Assembly: GCF_001320245.1 (NCBI RefSeq)
Contig: NZ_BCBA01000063.1
Coordinates: 1 to 64,000, forward strand
Reading direction: 5' to 3'
Source of the DNA: Pseudomonas sp. NBRC 111124
GTDB lineage: Bacteria > Pseudomonadota > Gammaproteobacteria > Pseudomonadales > Pseudomonadaceae
DNA length: 64,000 nt
Under the pieces are notes generated by a model, which did no database searches, had not been told where the DNA came from, and worked only from the letters and a program-made list of their open reading frames with translations. The translations under genes were made by a program, and so were the position numbers. Positions 41,967 to 50,069 of the stretch are shown here, one piece after another (position 1 is the stretch's first letter; every line of letters starts with the position of its first letter).

Positions 41967-42962
41967 ATGAAATCGACTGACTACCCAGGCAAGCCAAGCA
42001 CAGCAATGGCATCGCTACGAAAGCCATCAGAAATGCCACCATCAACGGGCAGCCGTCGCAGCAGATCCGCCATGCTTGAGCAGGCCATGGGGTCTGCTCA
42101 GGATGCAGAAATTTCGGTGCCCCTGGCACCAGTACCGCGGGAAGGTCAATTTATACCAAAGGATGAATGGCTCGAAGAGGTATTGGTTGAACTGATTGAT
42201 CCATCTCCATATCAGCCACGGATGTTCTTCGACCAGGCAAAGCTAGAAGAGCTCGCCGGATCAATTGATTCTGTTGGCCTCGGTAAACCGATTTTGATCC
42301 GGCCTGTGGGTGAGCGCTATGAGCTTGTCGGCGGTGAATGCCGTTGGCGTGCTCATAAAATGCTAGGTCGCGAGACGATCAAGGCTTTTGTCAAACCCAT
42401 GTCTGACGACATGGCAATGCTGTTGGCCATCACCGATAACATTCAAAATGACCTGACCGACTACGAAAAAGCTGTGAGCTATCAGCGATATATGCTGAAA
42501 GGTACTGACAAAAGTCAGCGTGCATTAGCTCGACGCCTTGGTGTCGATCATACGGTCGTGAACCGGTGCCTTGACCTGGTGCAGCTTCCTGACCAGATCA
42601 AAGAAATTCTGAACACGAAACCTGACCTGATCACTGCCAACTATGCGAAAAAGTTCGTAGAGCACTCGAAGGTTGATGTGAACATCGTGCATCGAGTAGT
42701 GATTCAAATGGCTGAAAAGGGGACTGGCCAGGAGGCCGCACTTCGGATCATTGGGCAGAAGCTCGCTGCTTGTAGCGGTCCTAAGGCCCAGGCGGCGGAG
42801 CCTCGGAAGTTGCAAGGGGTTGGATCTGTTCGCTTGAATGGTCGCAAGCTGGAATTCAAGATCGATAAGGAAGTGGACCCACAGAAAATCATGGACAAGC
42901 TCGCGGCTTTCCTCGATTCGATTGATGCCGCTGAATTTGCGTCACCTGGTAAAGGAAAGTGA
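41967..42962 (+). CDS. parB: ParB, partition/centromere-binding protein
   Basis: The 331-aa protein has the ParB N-terminal CTPase-type domain: IDPSPYQPRMFFDQAKLEELAGS, then KPILIRPVGERYELVGGECRWRAHKMLG, and a central HTH (SQRALARRLGVDHTVVNRCLDLVQLP). The C-terminal part would dimerise. GGAGGG precedes ATG 41967; the upstream in-frame start lies inside parS. Organisation resembles IncC/KorB-type systems, in which ParB also acts on transcription. Confidence 0.95.
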   Translation: MKSTDYPGKPSTAMASLRKPSEMPPSTGSRRSRSAMLEQAMGSAQDAEISVPLAPVPREGQFIPKDEWLEEVLVELIDPSPYQPRMFFDQAKLEELAGSIDSVGLGKPILIRPVGERYELVGGECRWRAHKMLGRETIKAFVKPMSDDMAMLLAITDNIQNDLTDYEKAVSYQRYMLKGTDKSQRALARRLGVDHTVVNRCLDLVQLPDQIKEILNTKPDLITANYAKKFVEHSKVDVNIVHRVVIQMAEKGTGQEAALRIIGQKLAACSGPKAQAAEPRKLQGVGSVRLNGRKLEFKIDKEVDPQKIMDKLAAFLDSIDAAEFASPGKGK

Positions 42963-42968
42963 GCTTAG

Positions 42969-43259
42969 GTGAGCCCGCCCGAATTTGGGCAGGTTCAATC
43001 AGCGATTGGAGTGCAACGCATGGGAAGGCCTAGTGAACCACATCATGTCAGGTACGTTTTAAGCCTGGCCAGGAAATGCCCCTTTCCTGAATGGCTCCTA
43101 CTAGAGCTGCCAAATGGCGAGTGGGGGGCATTCTGGCAGGCGGGGCTGGATGGAACATGGGCGACCGCTGTGTGGGAGGGTGATTTCTCCGCGTGCTCGA
43201 TGGTCCATGTCGACAGGCAAGTAGTGCTGAGCCATATGGAAAAGCACCAAACAAAGTGA
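42969..43259 (+). CDS. Hypothetical protein after parB
   Basis: The 96-aa frame begins at GTG 42969, 6 bp after parB; an ATG at 43020 (MGRPSEPHHVRYVLSLARKC) is an alternative. It is rich in Trp (EWLLLELPNGEWGAFWQAGLDGTWATAVW) and looks like a small beta-sheet protein. No known domain. Confidence 0.6.
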   Translation: MSPPEFGQVQSAIGVQRMGRPSEPHHVRYVLSLARKCPFPEWLLLELPNGEWGAFWQAGLDGTWATAVWEGDFSACSMVHVDRQVVLSHMEKHQTK

Positions 43260-43293
43260 GTTGAAACAGCTCATTGATAACCTGGCTTGTTTG

Positions 43294-43322
43294 TTGTATG
43301 CGTACGTACGTACGTATATAAT
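43294..43322 (+). promoter_or_regulatory. Promoter with ACGT operator filling the spacer, upstream of 43395
   Basis: TTGTAT (43294-43299) and TATAAT (43317-43322) are 17 bp apart, and the spacer is GCGTACGTACGTACGTA. A protein bound here would block RNA polymerase. This is the clearest example of the operator. Confidence 0.85.
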
Positions 43323-43342
43323 GTTCTTGTGTTAGACATCCT

Positions 43343-43387
43343 GCAGGGGTGGCGGCTACCGCCTCTGCGGGTCTACCCGTCTAGGAG
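43343..43387 (+). promoter_or_regulatory. Leader hairpin with CGGCTA loop and TCTAGGAG ribosome site
   Basis: GCAGGGGTGG-CGGCTA-CCGCCTCTGC (43343-43368) forms a 10-bp stem with two G-U pairs; TCTAGGAG follows at 43380-43387. The G-U pairs keep the stem despite sequence change, supporting selection on RNA structure. Confidence 0.82.
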
Positions 43388-43394
43388 CAAGAAC

Positions 43395-44510
43395 ATGAAC
43401 GGTTTTACTACCATCCACACCCCACTAAGCCATGCCCCAGAGCATCAATGCTCAGTTCCAGATCTTCCATTGAGCCAAGTCGTCACACCATATGCCTCTA
43501 TCGCCCAGCAGATGGATGAGGAGGGATCTCATCGTCTTTTCGAAGCCCCATCAGCGACCGATGTAGTTCGACTCGGTGCCAAGGCTCGATCGCATGGTCT
43601 TTTGTCCCTTCACGATGCGGCGAGCGTCATCACCAAGTGGAAAGACCAGGCCGCGGCTCAGGCGAAGGCAGGCGTTAACAGCGGAAAAGTTGTCCTGTCC
43701 TTGTTCGACAAAAGTGGTCAATGGTCGGATCCATGGGTTGAAGCCGGGTACCAGGTATATCGATTCGATATTCAAGACAACCCTGAACTAGGCGACGTCA
43801 GCAAATTCGACGTTGAATTTTTCAAGGAATTCTTCGGCGATTTCCAGGGTGCAGACGTGTACGCGATCATCGCCGCCTGCCCATGCACCGACTTTGCGAA
43901 CTCTGGTGCAAAGCACTTTGCAGCAAAGGACCTCGATGGCCGAACTGCGATCTCGATCGAACTGGTTCATCAAACGATGCGTCTGGTTGAGTACTATCGG
44001 CCTTCGATTTGGGCGGTTGAAAATCCAGTAGGTCGGATCGAGAAACTAGCGGGCCTGCCCCCATGGCGGCTCAGTTTCAACCCGTGCGATCTCGGCGATC
44101 CGTACACCAAAAAGACGCTGATTTGGGGTCGTTTCAACGCAGATTTGCCCGTCGCACCGGTCCTTCCTATCGAAGGCTCAAAAATGCACACACAGTACGG
44201 CGGAAGCAGTCTGGCTACTAAGAATGCACGAAGCGTGACACCTGAGGGTTTTGCATACGCCTTCTTCTTGGCCAACAACGCTGCTGACAATCCAGTACTG
44301 GAAATCTGCGGAAAATATGACCGCATCGACCCTCGACTAATGGCACTTGCTGTTCAGCACGGGCTTGAGCTTCAAGACCTTTCGGCTCTGCTGGACGATG
44401 CGTATTACGACTGTGATGACCGCGCAGTTACTCAGCTGCTAAATGATCGGCTAGGCGATGTGGCCTATTCGGTAGTGGAGTCAACTGGGCAGCTGGCAAT
44501 GGTAATTTAG
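43395..44510 (+). CDS. DNA cytosine-5 methyltransferase-like protein
   Basis: The 371-aa protein has a Rossmann-type MTase core: VVLSLFDKSGQWSDPWVEAG (SAM-binding motif I, unusual), YRFDIQDNPELGD, the catalytic-loop motif ACPCTDFANSG near residue 161 and WAVENPVGRIEKL near residue 208 (ENV motif). PC and EN are the hallmark residues of C5 MTases, but PCT replaces the usual PCQ and motif I lacks the usual FxGxG. No restriction gene is adjacent, so it may be an orphan modifier protecting the plasmid in new hosts. It is controlled by the ACGT operator and CGGCTA leader. Confidence 0.78.
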   Translation: MNGFTTIHTPLSHAPEHQCSVPDLPLSQVVTPYASIAQQMDEEGSHRLFEAPSATDVVRLGAKARSHGLLSLHDAASVITKWKDQAAAQAKAGVNSGKVVLSLFDKSGQWSDPWVEAGYQVYRFDIQDNPELGDVSKFDVEFFKEFFGDFQGADVYAIIAACPCTDFANSGAKHFAAKDLDGRTAISIELVHQTMRLVEYYRPSIWAVENPVGRIEKLAGLPPWRLSFNPCDLGDPYTKKTLIWGRFNADLPVAPVLPIEGSKMHTQYGGSSLATKNARSVTPEGFAYAFFLANNAADNPVLEICGKYDRIDPRLMALAVQHGLELQDLSALLDDAYYDCDDRAVTQLLNDRLGDVAYSVVESTGQLAMVI

Positions 44511-44556
44511 CCGATTCCGATTCCCGGCTGGCCAAGCCAGCCGGGGACAATGGTGT

Positions 44557-44594
44557 GTTGCTAGTAGCAACAGACTGGTGTTGCTAGTAGCAAC
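44557..44594. repeat. Pair of parS-like palindromes
   Basis: GTTGCTAGTAGCAAC occurs at 44557-44571 and 44580-44594, 23 bp apart, just after the methyltransferase gene and 2.6 kb from the main cluster. Confidence 0.85.
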
Positions 44595-44609
44595 ATCCGA
44601 TTGCATCTG

Positions 44610-44634
44610 CCGCTTATCGTTAGCGGATTTTTTT
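44610..44634 (+). terminator. Intrinsic terminator after the methyltransferase gene
   Basis: CCGCT-TATCGTT-AGCGG is followed by ATTTTTTT. The stem is short but the T run is good. Confidence 0.7.
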
Positions 44635-44685
44635 GGCCTGATGCAAAAGGGCAGGGTAGCCCACAGTACATACACGTGTGCTATA

Positions 44686-44711
44686 TTCCGTATTCAGGCT
44701 ATTATACGGAA
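44686..44711 (+). promoter_or_regulatory. TTCCGTAT-N10-ATACGGAA operator, site C
   Basis: TTCCGTAT (44686-44693) and ATACGGAA (44704-44711) form a perfect 8+8 palindrome with a 10-bp spacer. It lies 8 bp before the 44720 start, so it must overlap the promoter. Confidence 0.88.
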
Positions 44712-44719
44712 TTTCCCAA

Positions 44720-44998
44720 ATGTCACTTGAAACCTTCAACCACGACGAATTGCTCCAGGAAGTGAAGTTGATCCTGGATGGCTCACATCCAACTCATAAA
44801 GGCAAAGATGCCGCCGGCCGCTTCCTGCGTCGCGTTGGCAAAGACTTCAACTCGGGTGAGTTTTCCAAAGACCTCGACCAGCACCGGGACGATTACGCGA
44901 AGCGGTTCGGACTGGACACTGCCCAAATCGAATGGATCGCGCAACAGGTAAGGGCAGGGGCCGAAACCCCTGATCGTCCTCGCCGGCGTATGCGTTGA
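44720..44998 (+). CDS. Hypothetical protein of the tra-operator regulon
   Basis: The 92-aa soluble protein (MSLETFNHDELLQEVKLILD...) is helical with a basic C-terminus (PDRPRRRMR). No known domain. It shares its operator with the transfer blocks and lies 45 bp before the GHKL ATPase gene, so the two may form an operon. Confidence 0.72.
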   Translation: MSLETFNHDELLQEVKLILDGSHPTHKGKDAAGRFLRRVGKDFNSGEFSKDLDQHRDDYAKRFGLDTAQIEWIAQQVRAGAETPDRPRRRMR

Positions 44999-45043
44999 AA
45001 GGCACGTTGCGACCATTCCGATAAACCATGAAGGAGGTGCATC

Positions 45044-47482
45044 GTGCTTCTACCTTTTGAGCTTGACCCCCAGATCATCCACCACATCATCTACAGCCAG
45101 GCCGGCTCCATCGGTAAGGCAGTGATCGAGTTGATCATGAATTCGGTTGACGCCAAGGCCACCACGGTGAAACTCACCATGACCAAGGCTGGATTCGATT
45201 GCGTCGACGACGGCACAGGTTTTGCCAGCCGTGATGATGTTGTCCGCTACTTCGGTCGATTCGGCACGCCGCACCAGGAAGGCGATGCGACTTACGGACG
45301 TTTTCGTTTAGGCCGCGGCCAGATCATGGCGCATGCCAGGACTGAATGGATATCTAACCGCTGGTCAATGCGAGTTGATACCCGTGTCATGGGCTACAGC
45401 TACGAGCTTGAGGATCTCCAAGAACCGCTCAACGGTTGCAGTATCACCGGCACCTGGTACGAAGCCCTCAACGACCTCGAGCTGATGTCAGCGGTGCAGG
45501 AAATTCGCGATTTGGTTCGTTACACGCCCATTAGCGTTGAGCTGAACGGGCGTGTCATTACGCGCAATCCGGCCAATGAAAAATGGGACTTCGAGGACGA
45601 TTGGGCTTACTACCGAGCCAAAGAAGAAGGCCCCGTCTCAATCTACAACCAAGGGGTGCTGATTCGACATGATTCGTCTCATGTCTGGGGGGCTGGAGGC
45701 CTGATCGTTTCGAAAAAGGCGATCAACCTCAACGTCTCCCGCACAGAAATCCTGCGCAAAACTTGCCCCGTCTGGAAACCGATCGCCAAAGAGTTCAGGC
45801 GCCTGGCTCAGGATGTATCGGCAAAGCTGGGGGATCACCGTAAGACTGAAGCTCGCCGGGAAAAATCGGCGCGATCATTGCTCAGCGGTGACGAGAATAT
45901 CTGCGATGTGTTTGCTAAGGAGGAAGTCATTACGCTGCTCCCTGGCAAGCGGCACATCACGCTCATGGACTTTCGCCTCAAGGCTTTCAACTGGCACAAG
46001 GGCACGTACACCCTGATCGAGCATGGCAATGATATTCCCAAAGGTGAAGCTATCGCCCGGGAAGGTTTGATCCAAATCGTCCACCCGAAGACCTTGGAGC
46101 GATTCGGCTGTCACAATCACATCGACTTTGAGGAAGCGCTCGAGCGCGCTCTTTGCAACGTCAGTGAGGCAGCGCAGGCGATCGAAGATCGCGGCGAGCG
46201 GGGCCCTTGGTTCTGGAGAGGTAAACCGTTGGATGCGCCAGCATTGGCGGCATACTCCACATTTCGTGACGCCTTTATCGAAAGAACACTGATCGTTGAC
46301 GATCGCCAAACCCTGGACAAGGAAACGCGCAGGGCTTGGACCGCGCTGCGGTGGTGTCTGCAGCACTATGCCGGTGCGTGCGTAGGCGCTGAGCGCTACA
46401 GGGACGGAACCCTTCGCTACGACGAAGAGCGGTTGCAGATCCTGCTGGGTGAGTCCAACACTGCCGAGGCTTGGACGGATGGTCGGACGTACCTGGCCAT
46501 CAGTTGCGATATCGTCAAGCGGCTTAGCAGCAAACCACTGGAGACGGTGGCCTACATTTTCGGGCTGGTTGAGCACGAAGTCGCTCACCAGGGCGATAGC
46601 ATTGCGTGTGGCCATGATGAAGCTTTCTATCAGCGTTACCACGACATCTCGATCCGCATGGCCCCCGAGCGTCAGCGCTTCATGCACAAATGGCTCATGA
46701 AATACACCATGAGCTTGGAGCGGGAAGGGCAGAAAAGCCGGGGCCGGGCATGGAGCGAGCGGTACCTTGTCGATCGGGTAGGCAGCGGCCGTATGAAGCG
46801 CGGGCTGTCTCCGGTCATCGAGGATGTGACGACAGATCCTGTTGTGACTGAAAGCGTCCCAGAGCAAAGCATGGCGTTGCTCAACATGATCAACGCATCG
46901 TTGGTTCAGACAGGTGCGTGCCCTGAACCGCCGAATTGGGAGGCCGTTCGCGAGCAAGCGCGCATCGATCAACAGGCCATGACCGAGCGTGCGCGTGGAG
47001 CACATGAAGCAAAAAAAGCGGAAGACGCGGAGTTCGAGCGATACGTAAACAGTATGGAAGAGGACGCCGCCGCTGATGTGCAGAAACTCCTCGCATTGGA
47101 GGCAACAGAATTCCCCGAGGGCGTCCTGGCTTATCTGGTCCGTTCCCTGGTGTATGCCGGGTACTCCGACGACGATATCAAACGCGCCTGGGCCAACAAG
47201 GAATGGGAACAGCAGGATCATCCTGGTGAGTATTACCACGAAGACTTCGATCCAGACGAACCGATTGATCCCGAACTTGAGGCCGCGATGGAAGCAGAGT
47301 TCGAGCGTGAAATGGCGAATGAACAGCCGATCGCCGACGAGCTATGGCGCGTTGACGAGGATTGCCGCCAGTTCGTCAACGAGGGTGAAAATTTTTGGTT
47401 ACTTGAACGTAACGCCGCGGCAGCCGGGTTTAGTCGCGTAGAGACCTATTTGAAATGGCGGCACCAAGAGGCGGAAGCCTAG
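45044..47482 (+). CDS. GHKL ATPase fused to an HExxH metallopeptidase-like region
   Basis: The 812-aa protein starts at GTG behind AAGGAGG. Residues 20-100 carry the GHKL (Hsp90/MutL/histidine-kinase) ATP site: N box AVIELIMNSVDAKA, G1 box CVDDGTGFASRDD and G2-like GRFRLGRGQ. Near residue 511 is HEVAH in FGLVEHEVAHQGDSIACGHDE, a zinc-metallopeptidase motif with later histidines and acidic residues as possible third ligands. The C-terminal 250 residues are acidic and helical. There is no kinase H box or MutL endonuclease motif. The combination suggests an ATP-gated protease or chaperone. Function unknown; it could be anti-host, anti-phage or conjugation-related. Confidence 0.78.
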   Translation: MLLPFELDPQIIHHIIYSQAGSIGKAVIELIMNSVDAKATTVKLTMTKAGFDCVDDGTGFASRDDVVRYFGRFGTPHQEGDATYGRFRLGRGQIMAHARTEWISNRWSMRVDTRVMGYSYELEDLQEPLNGCSITGTWYEALNDLELMSAVQEIRDLVRYTPISVELNGRVITRNPANEKWDFEDDWAYYRAKEEGPVSIYNQGVLIRHDSSHVWGAGGLIVSKKAINLNVSRTEILRKTCPVWKPIAKEFRRLAQDVSAKLGDHRKTEARREKSARSLLSGDENICDVFAKEEVITLLPGKRHITLMDFRLKAFNWHKGTYTLIEHGNDIPKGEAIAREGLIQIVHPKTLERFGCHNHIDFEEALERALCNVSEAAQAIEDRGERGPWFWRGKPLDAPALAAYSTFRDAFIERTLIVDDRQTLDKETRRAWTALRWCLQHYAGACVGAERYRDGTLRYDEERLQILLGESNTAEAWTDGRTYLAISCDIVKRLSSKPLETVAYIFGLVEHEVAHQGDSIACGHDEAFYQRYHDISIRMAPERQRFMHKWLMKYTMSLEREGQKSRGRAWSERYLVDRVGSGRMKRGLSPVIEDVTTDPVVTESVPEQSMALLNMINASLVQTGACPEPPNWEAVREQARIDQQAMTERARGAHEAKKAEDAEFERYVNSMEEDAAADVQKLLALEATEFPEGVLAYLVRSLVYAGYSDDDIKRAWANKEWEQQDHPGEYYHEDFDPDEPIDPELEAAMEAEFEREMANEQPIADELWRVDEDCRQFVNEGENFWLLERNAAAAGFSRVETYLKWRHQEAEA

Positions 47483-47597
47483 CGCGCCTGGTGGCTTGCT
47501 GGCCGGTGCTATTCAGGTCGATAAGTCACCCTGCCTAGTACCGGCTCGATCAACACAGCTAAAGGCACGCAGTCGTGTCGAGAAAAGGAGAGACATC

Positions 47598-48131
47598 ATG
47601 GCTCGAGGAGTAAACAAGGTCATTCTGGTCGGCACCTGTGGCCAGGATCCCGAGGTCCGTTACTTGCCCAACGGTAACGCTGTAACCAACCTAAGCCTGG
47701 CCACCAGTGAGCAGTGGACAGACAAGCAGACCGGCCAGAAGGTCGAGCGTACTGAGTGGCACCGTGTGTCGCTGTTCGGCAAGGTTGCAGAAATTGCCGG
47801 CGAGTACCTGCGTAAAGGTTCGCAGTGCTACATCGAAGGCAAGCTGCAGACCCGAGAGTGGGAAAAAGACGGCGTCAAGCGCTACACCACCGAGATCATC
47901 GTAGACATCAACGGCACCATGCAGCTGCTCGGCGGCCGGCCCCAGCAACAGAGCGGCGATCAGTACAGCCAGTCAGGCAACCAGCAAGCGCCGCGTCAGC
48001 AAGCGCCGCGTCAGCAGCCTGCACGCCAGGCTCCCCAGCAACCAGCACCGCAGCCGGCAGCCGACTTCGACAGCTTTGATGACGATATACCGTTCATGGA
48101 CCCCTACCGGTTCAGCTGGAATTTGCAATGA
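47598..48131 (+). CDS. ssb: Single-stranded DNA-binding protein with extended C-terminus
   Basis: The 177-aa SSB has the OB-fold (MARGVNKVILVGTCGQDPEVRYLPNG, WHRVSLFGKVAEIAGEYLRKGSQ, YTTEIIVDINGTMQLLG) and a Gln/Pro/Ala-rich linker. The acidic tip DDDIPF, which recruits repair and replication partners and is normally the extreme C-terminus, is followed here by 11 more residues (MDPYRFSWNLQ). Plasmid SSB coats incoming single strands during conjugation. ATG 47598 follows AAAAGGAG. Confidence 0.95.
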   Translation: MARGVNKVILVGTCGQDPEVRYLPNGNAVTNLSLATSEQWTDKQTGQKVERTEWHRVSLFGKVAEIAGEYLRKGSQCYIEGKLQTREWEKDGVKRYTTEIIVDINGTMQLLGGRPQQQSGDQYSQSGNQQAPRQQAPRQQPARQAPQQPAPQPAADFDSFDDDIPFMDPYRFSWNLQ

Positions 48132-48162
48132 CAATGTGATGTCGCAGGGAATACCCCCATCG

Positions 48163-48189
48163 AGCCCGCCCATAGTGCGGGCTTTGTTT
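48163..48189 (+). terminator. Intrinsic terminator after ssb
   Basis: AGCCCGC-CCATAGT-GCGGGCT is followed by TTGTTT, between the converging ssb and umuC genes. Confidence 0.75.
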
Positions 48190-48221
48190 ATCCCTCCGCC
48201 TCTTTGAGGATGCTTTGCTCC

Positions 48222-49505
48222 TCAAACGCACCTGACTTTCCACAGCTGGTCCCAGCTGGTCATGTAACTGGGGCTTAGCAATGCCCGGCGCATTCCCCAG
48301 TCCGGCGTCAGCGGTACAGCAGCAGTACGCAGGCAGTCATGCCCCCAGCGACGGTTGATCCGATCCATTGTTGCCATGAGTGCGTCGGATCGCTCAGGCT
48401 GGCTTGGGCTGAACAGATCTTGCGTGAACTCGCCCCGTTTACGTAGATCCATCAACAGGACCTCGGCCTTGCTGTAGGCAAAGCCAGGTCGGTAGATCTG
48501 CTCGACTGCCTTCAGTGCGTACTTGGTCAACTGGCGTACATCGTCGGTGGGGTAGGAGGGAATGCACGTTGCCGAATTCGCGTACTTCGGCCCATCCCCG
48601 TGAAACGAGGTTTGGATGCCGATCCGCAAGGCACCGCACAGCGAGCTCTGCATGCGCAATTTCTCTGCGGCGCGGTGAATGTACGTCGCCACTGCCTCCT
48701 GAAGGCCCTTGAGCGTGTGGACGCGCTGGCCGAACATCTTGCTCGAGCAGATTGACTGCTTAGGTGCCACGGATTGCTCCAGGTCCATGCAGGATTCACC
48801 TTGGAGCTCGCGTATTGTGCGCTCCAGTACGACGCTGTATTTGCGTCCCATGGCCCGAGGATCTGCCTGGGATAGTTCCCATGCCGTACTGATGCCGTCG
48901 CGCGCCAAGTTGTCACGCATGCGTCTGCCAACGCCCCACACTTCATCGACCGGCATGCGACGGAGTAGCCATTCGATGGCCTCGGGCTTGCGCAGGTCGA
49001 CAACTCCGCCAGTCCTTTCCCGCCACACCTTTGAAGCGTGTTGCGCAGCCTTAGCCAGTGTCTTTGTGTGCCCGATGCCTATGCCGACCGGCAGGGCGGT
49101 CCACTGCAGCACCCGTGCCTGGATGGCCCTGCCAACATCACCGATAGGCTCAGGATGTCCATCGAGCCGCACGAATAGTTCGTCGATTGAGTACCTTTCC
49201 CAATCTTGCACCAACGACGCGATAGCAACCCCGCAGCGATGGCTTAACTCGCCGTACAAGGAATAATTCGAACTGAACACCGCAACTCCGTGCCGCTCCA
49301 GGAACGCCCGCACCTTGAAGTAGGGGTCACCCATTTTCAGGCCGAGCGCTTTCGCTTCTGTGGTGCGGGCCACGATACAGCCATCCGAGTTGGACAAGAC
49401 GACGACTGGGCGCTGCCGCAGCTCGGGCCTGAAAATGCGCTCACAGCTGCAGTAGAAACTGTTGACGTCAACCAGACCGAAAATCGGCCGCGATTCACAG
49501 TGCAT
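48222..49505 (-). CDS. umuC: UmuC-type Y-family DNA polymerase (Pol V subunit)
   Basis: The 427-aa protein has the Y-family palm motifs: GLVDVNSFYCSCERIFRP and YSIDELFVRLDG with catalytic Asp/Asp/Glu, then the helix-hairpin-helix region LLRRMPVDEVWGVGRRMRDNL and the little-finger domain. It carries out translesion synthesis with UmuD'. Its start overlaps the end of umuD by 11 bp. Equivalent to RulB/RumB of Pseudomonas plasmids and ICEs. Confidence 0.95.
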   Translation of the reverse strand: MHCESRPIFGLVDVNSFYCSCERIFRPELRQRPVVVLSNSDGCIVARTTEAKALGLKMGDPYFKVRAFLERHGVAVFSSNYSLYGELSHRCGVAIASLVQDWERYSIDELFVRLDGHPEPIGDVGRAIQARVLQWTALPVGIGIGHTKTLAKAAQHASKVWRERTGGVVDLRKPEAIEWLLRRMPVDEVWGVGRRMRDNLARDGISTAWELSQADPRAMGRKYSVVLERTIRELQGESCMDLEQSVAPKQSICSSKMFGQRVHTLKGLQEAVATYIHRAAEKLRMQSSLCGALRIGIQTSFHGDGPKYANSATCIPSYPTDDVRQLTKYALKAVEQIYRPGFAYSKAEVLLMDLRKRGEFTQDLFSPSQPERSDALMATMDRINRRWGHDCLRTAAVPLTPDWGMRRALLSPSYMTSWDQLWKVRCV

Positions 49506-49923
49506 GTGGTGTCAGGTCCCAGGTCACGACCCCGAACACCTCGATGGTGCCATACTCGCTGGGAGCAATGCTTTTGTACGCTGGATTTGCTGACTCCAAG
49601 ACCCACCCTGCAGTAGACCTGGCCAACCGCTTCACCAGAGGCTGATTATCGACGTAGGCGAGAACGATATGGCCGGCAGTCGGAGAGATCGATCGGTCAA
49701 CTACCAGGAGGCTACCATCGAAGATGCCGGCGTCACGCATGCTGTCACCTTCAACCTGGACGATCCAGACATGGGGAGCACGGATGTTCATGCGCTCATC
49801 CAAGGACAATGGCGCTTCGTAGTAGTCAGCTGCAGGGCTGGGAAAGCCGCCCGCTGCAGCGCCAGCCAGGACTTGTAGCAGCTGCGTTGAAGGCGCCGGC
49901 AGGTATGGTGTGAGGGCGTTCAT
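49495..49923 (-). CDS. umuD: UmuD-type SOS mutagenesis protein
   Basis: The 142-aa protein has an S24 peptidase fold: the cleavage region AAAGGFPSPAADYYEAPLS (Ala-Gly bond), catalytic Ser in VEGDSMRDAGI and Lys in QPLVKRLARS. RecA filaments trigger its self-cleavage to UmuD'. ATG 49923 is preferred, since the longer frame starting at 49953 crosses the LexA box. Confidence 0.95.
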   Translation of the reverse strand: MNALTPYLPAPSTQLLQVLAGAAAGGFPSPAADYYEAPLSLDERMNIRAPHVWIVQVEGDSMRDAGIFDGSLLVVDRSISPTAGHIVLAYVDNQPLVKRLARSTAGWVLESANPAYKSIAPSEYGTIEVFGVVTWDLTPHAL

Positions 49924-49943
49924 ATAAAGGCACCAGAGAATAA

Positions 49944-49959
49944 CTGTTTGCATATACAG
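49944..49959 (-). promoter_or_regulatory. LexA (SOS) box of umuDC
   Basis: CTGTTTGCATATACAG matches CTG-N10-CAG with the A+T-rich centre of gammaproteobacterial LexA boxes. It lies 21 bp upstream of umuD, so umuDC should be induced by DNA damage. Confidence 0.9.
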
Positions 49960-50045
49960 TAATTCAGCAATCGCCGCGCGACTAGCTTCAGTTAGACAAA
50001 TGGCGGTTTCAGCAACACGTAGCCATGGGCGAATGCCGGTGTGAT

Positions 50046-50068
50046 ACCCTAACGAATATATGTTTTAG
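50046..50068 (+). promoter_or_regulatory. CCCTAA...TTAG operator, copy 1
   Basis: ACCCTAACGAATATATGTTTTAG is similar in sequence (shown as ACCCTAAC, GAATATATG, TTTTAG) to copies at 50601 and 51139. It lies directly upstream of the 50070 gene. Confidence 0.68.
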
Positions 50069-50069
50069 C

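Noticed and set aside
45875..47239. 454-codon open frame on the minus strand inside the GHKL gene
   Set aside because: It is the antisense shadow of a GC-rich gene; no ribosome site and no protein-like composition (Cys/His/Arg-rich).
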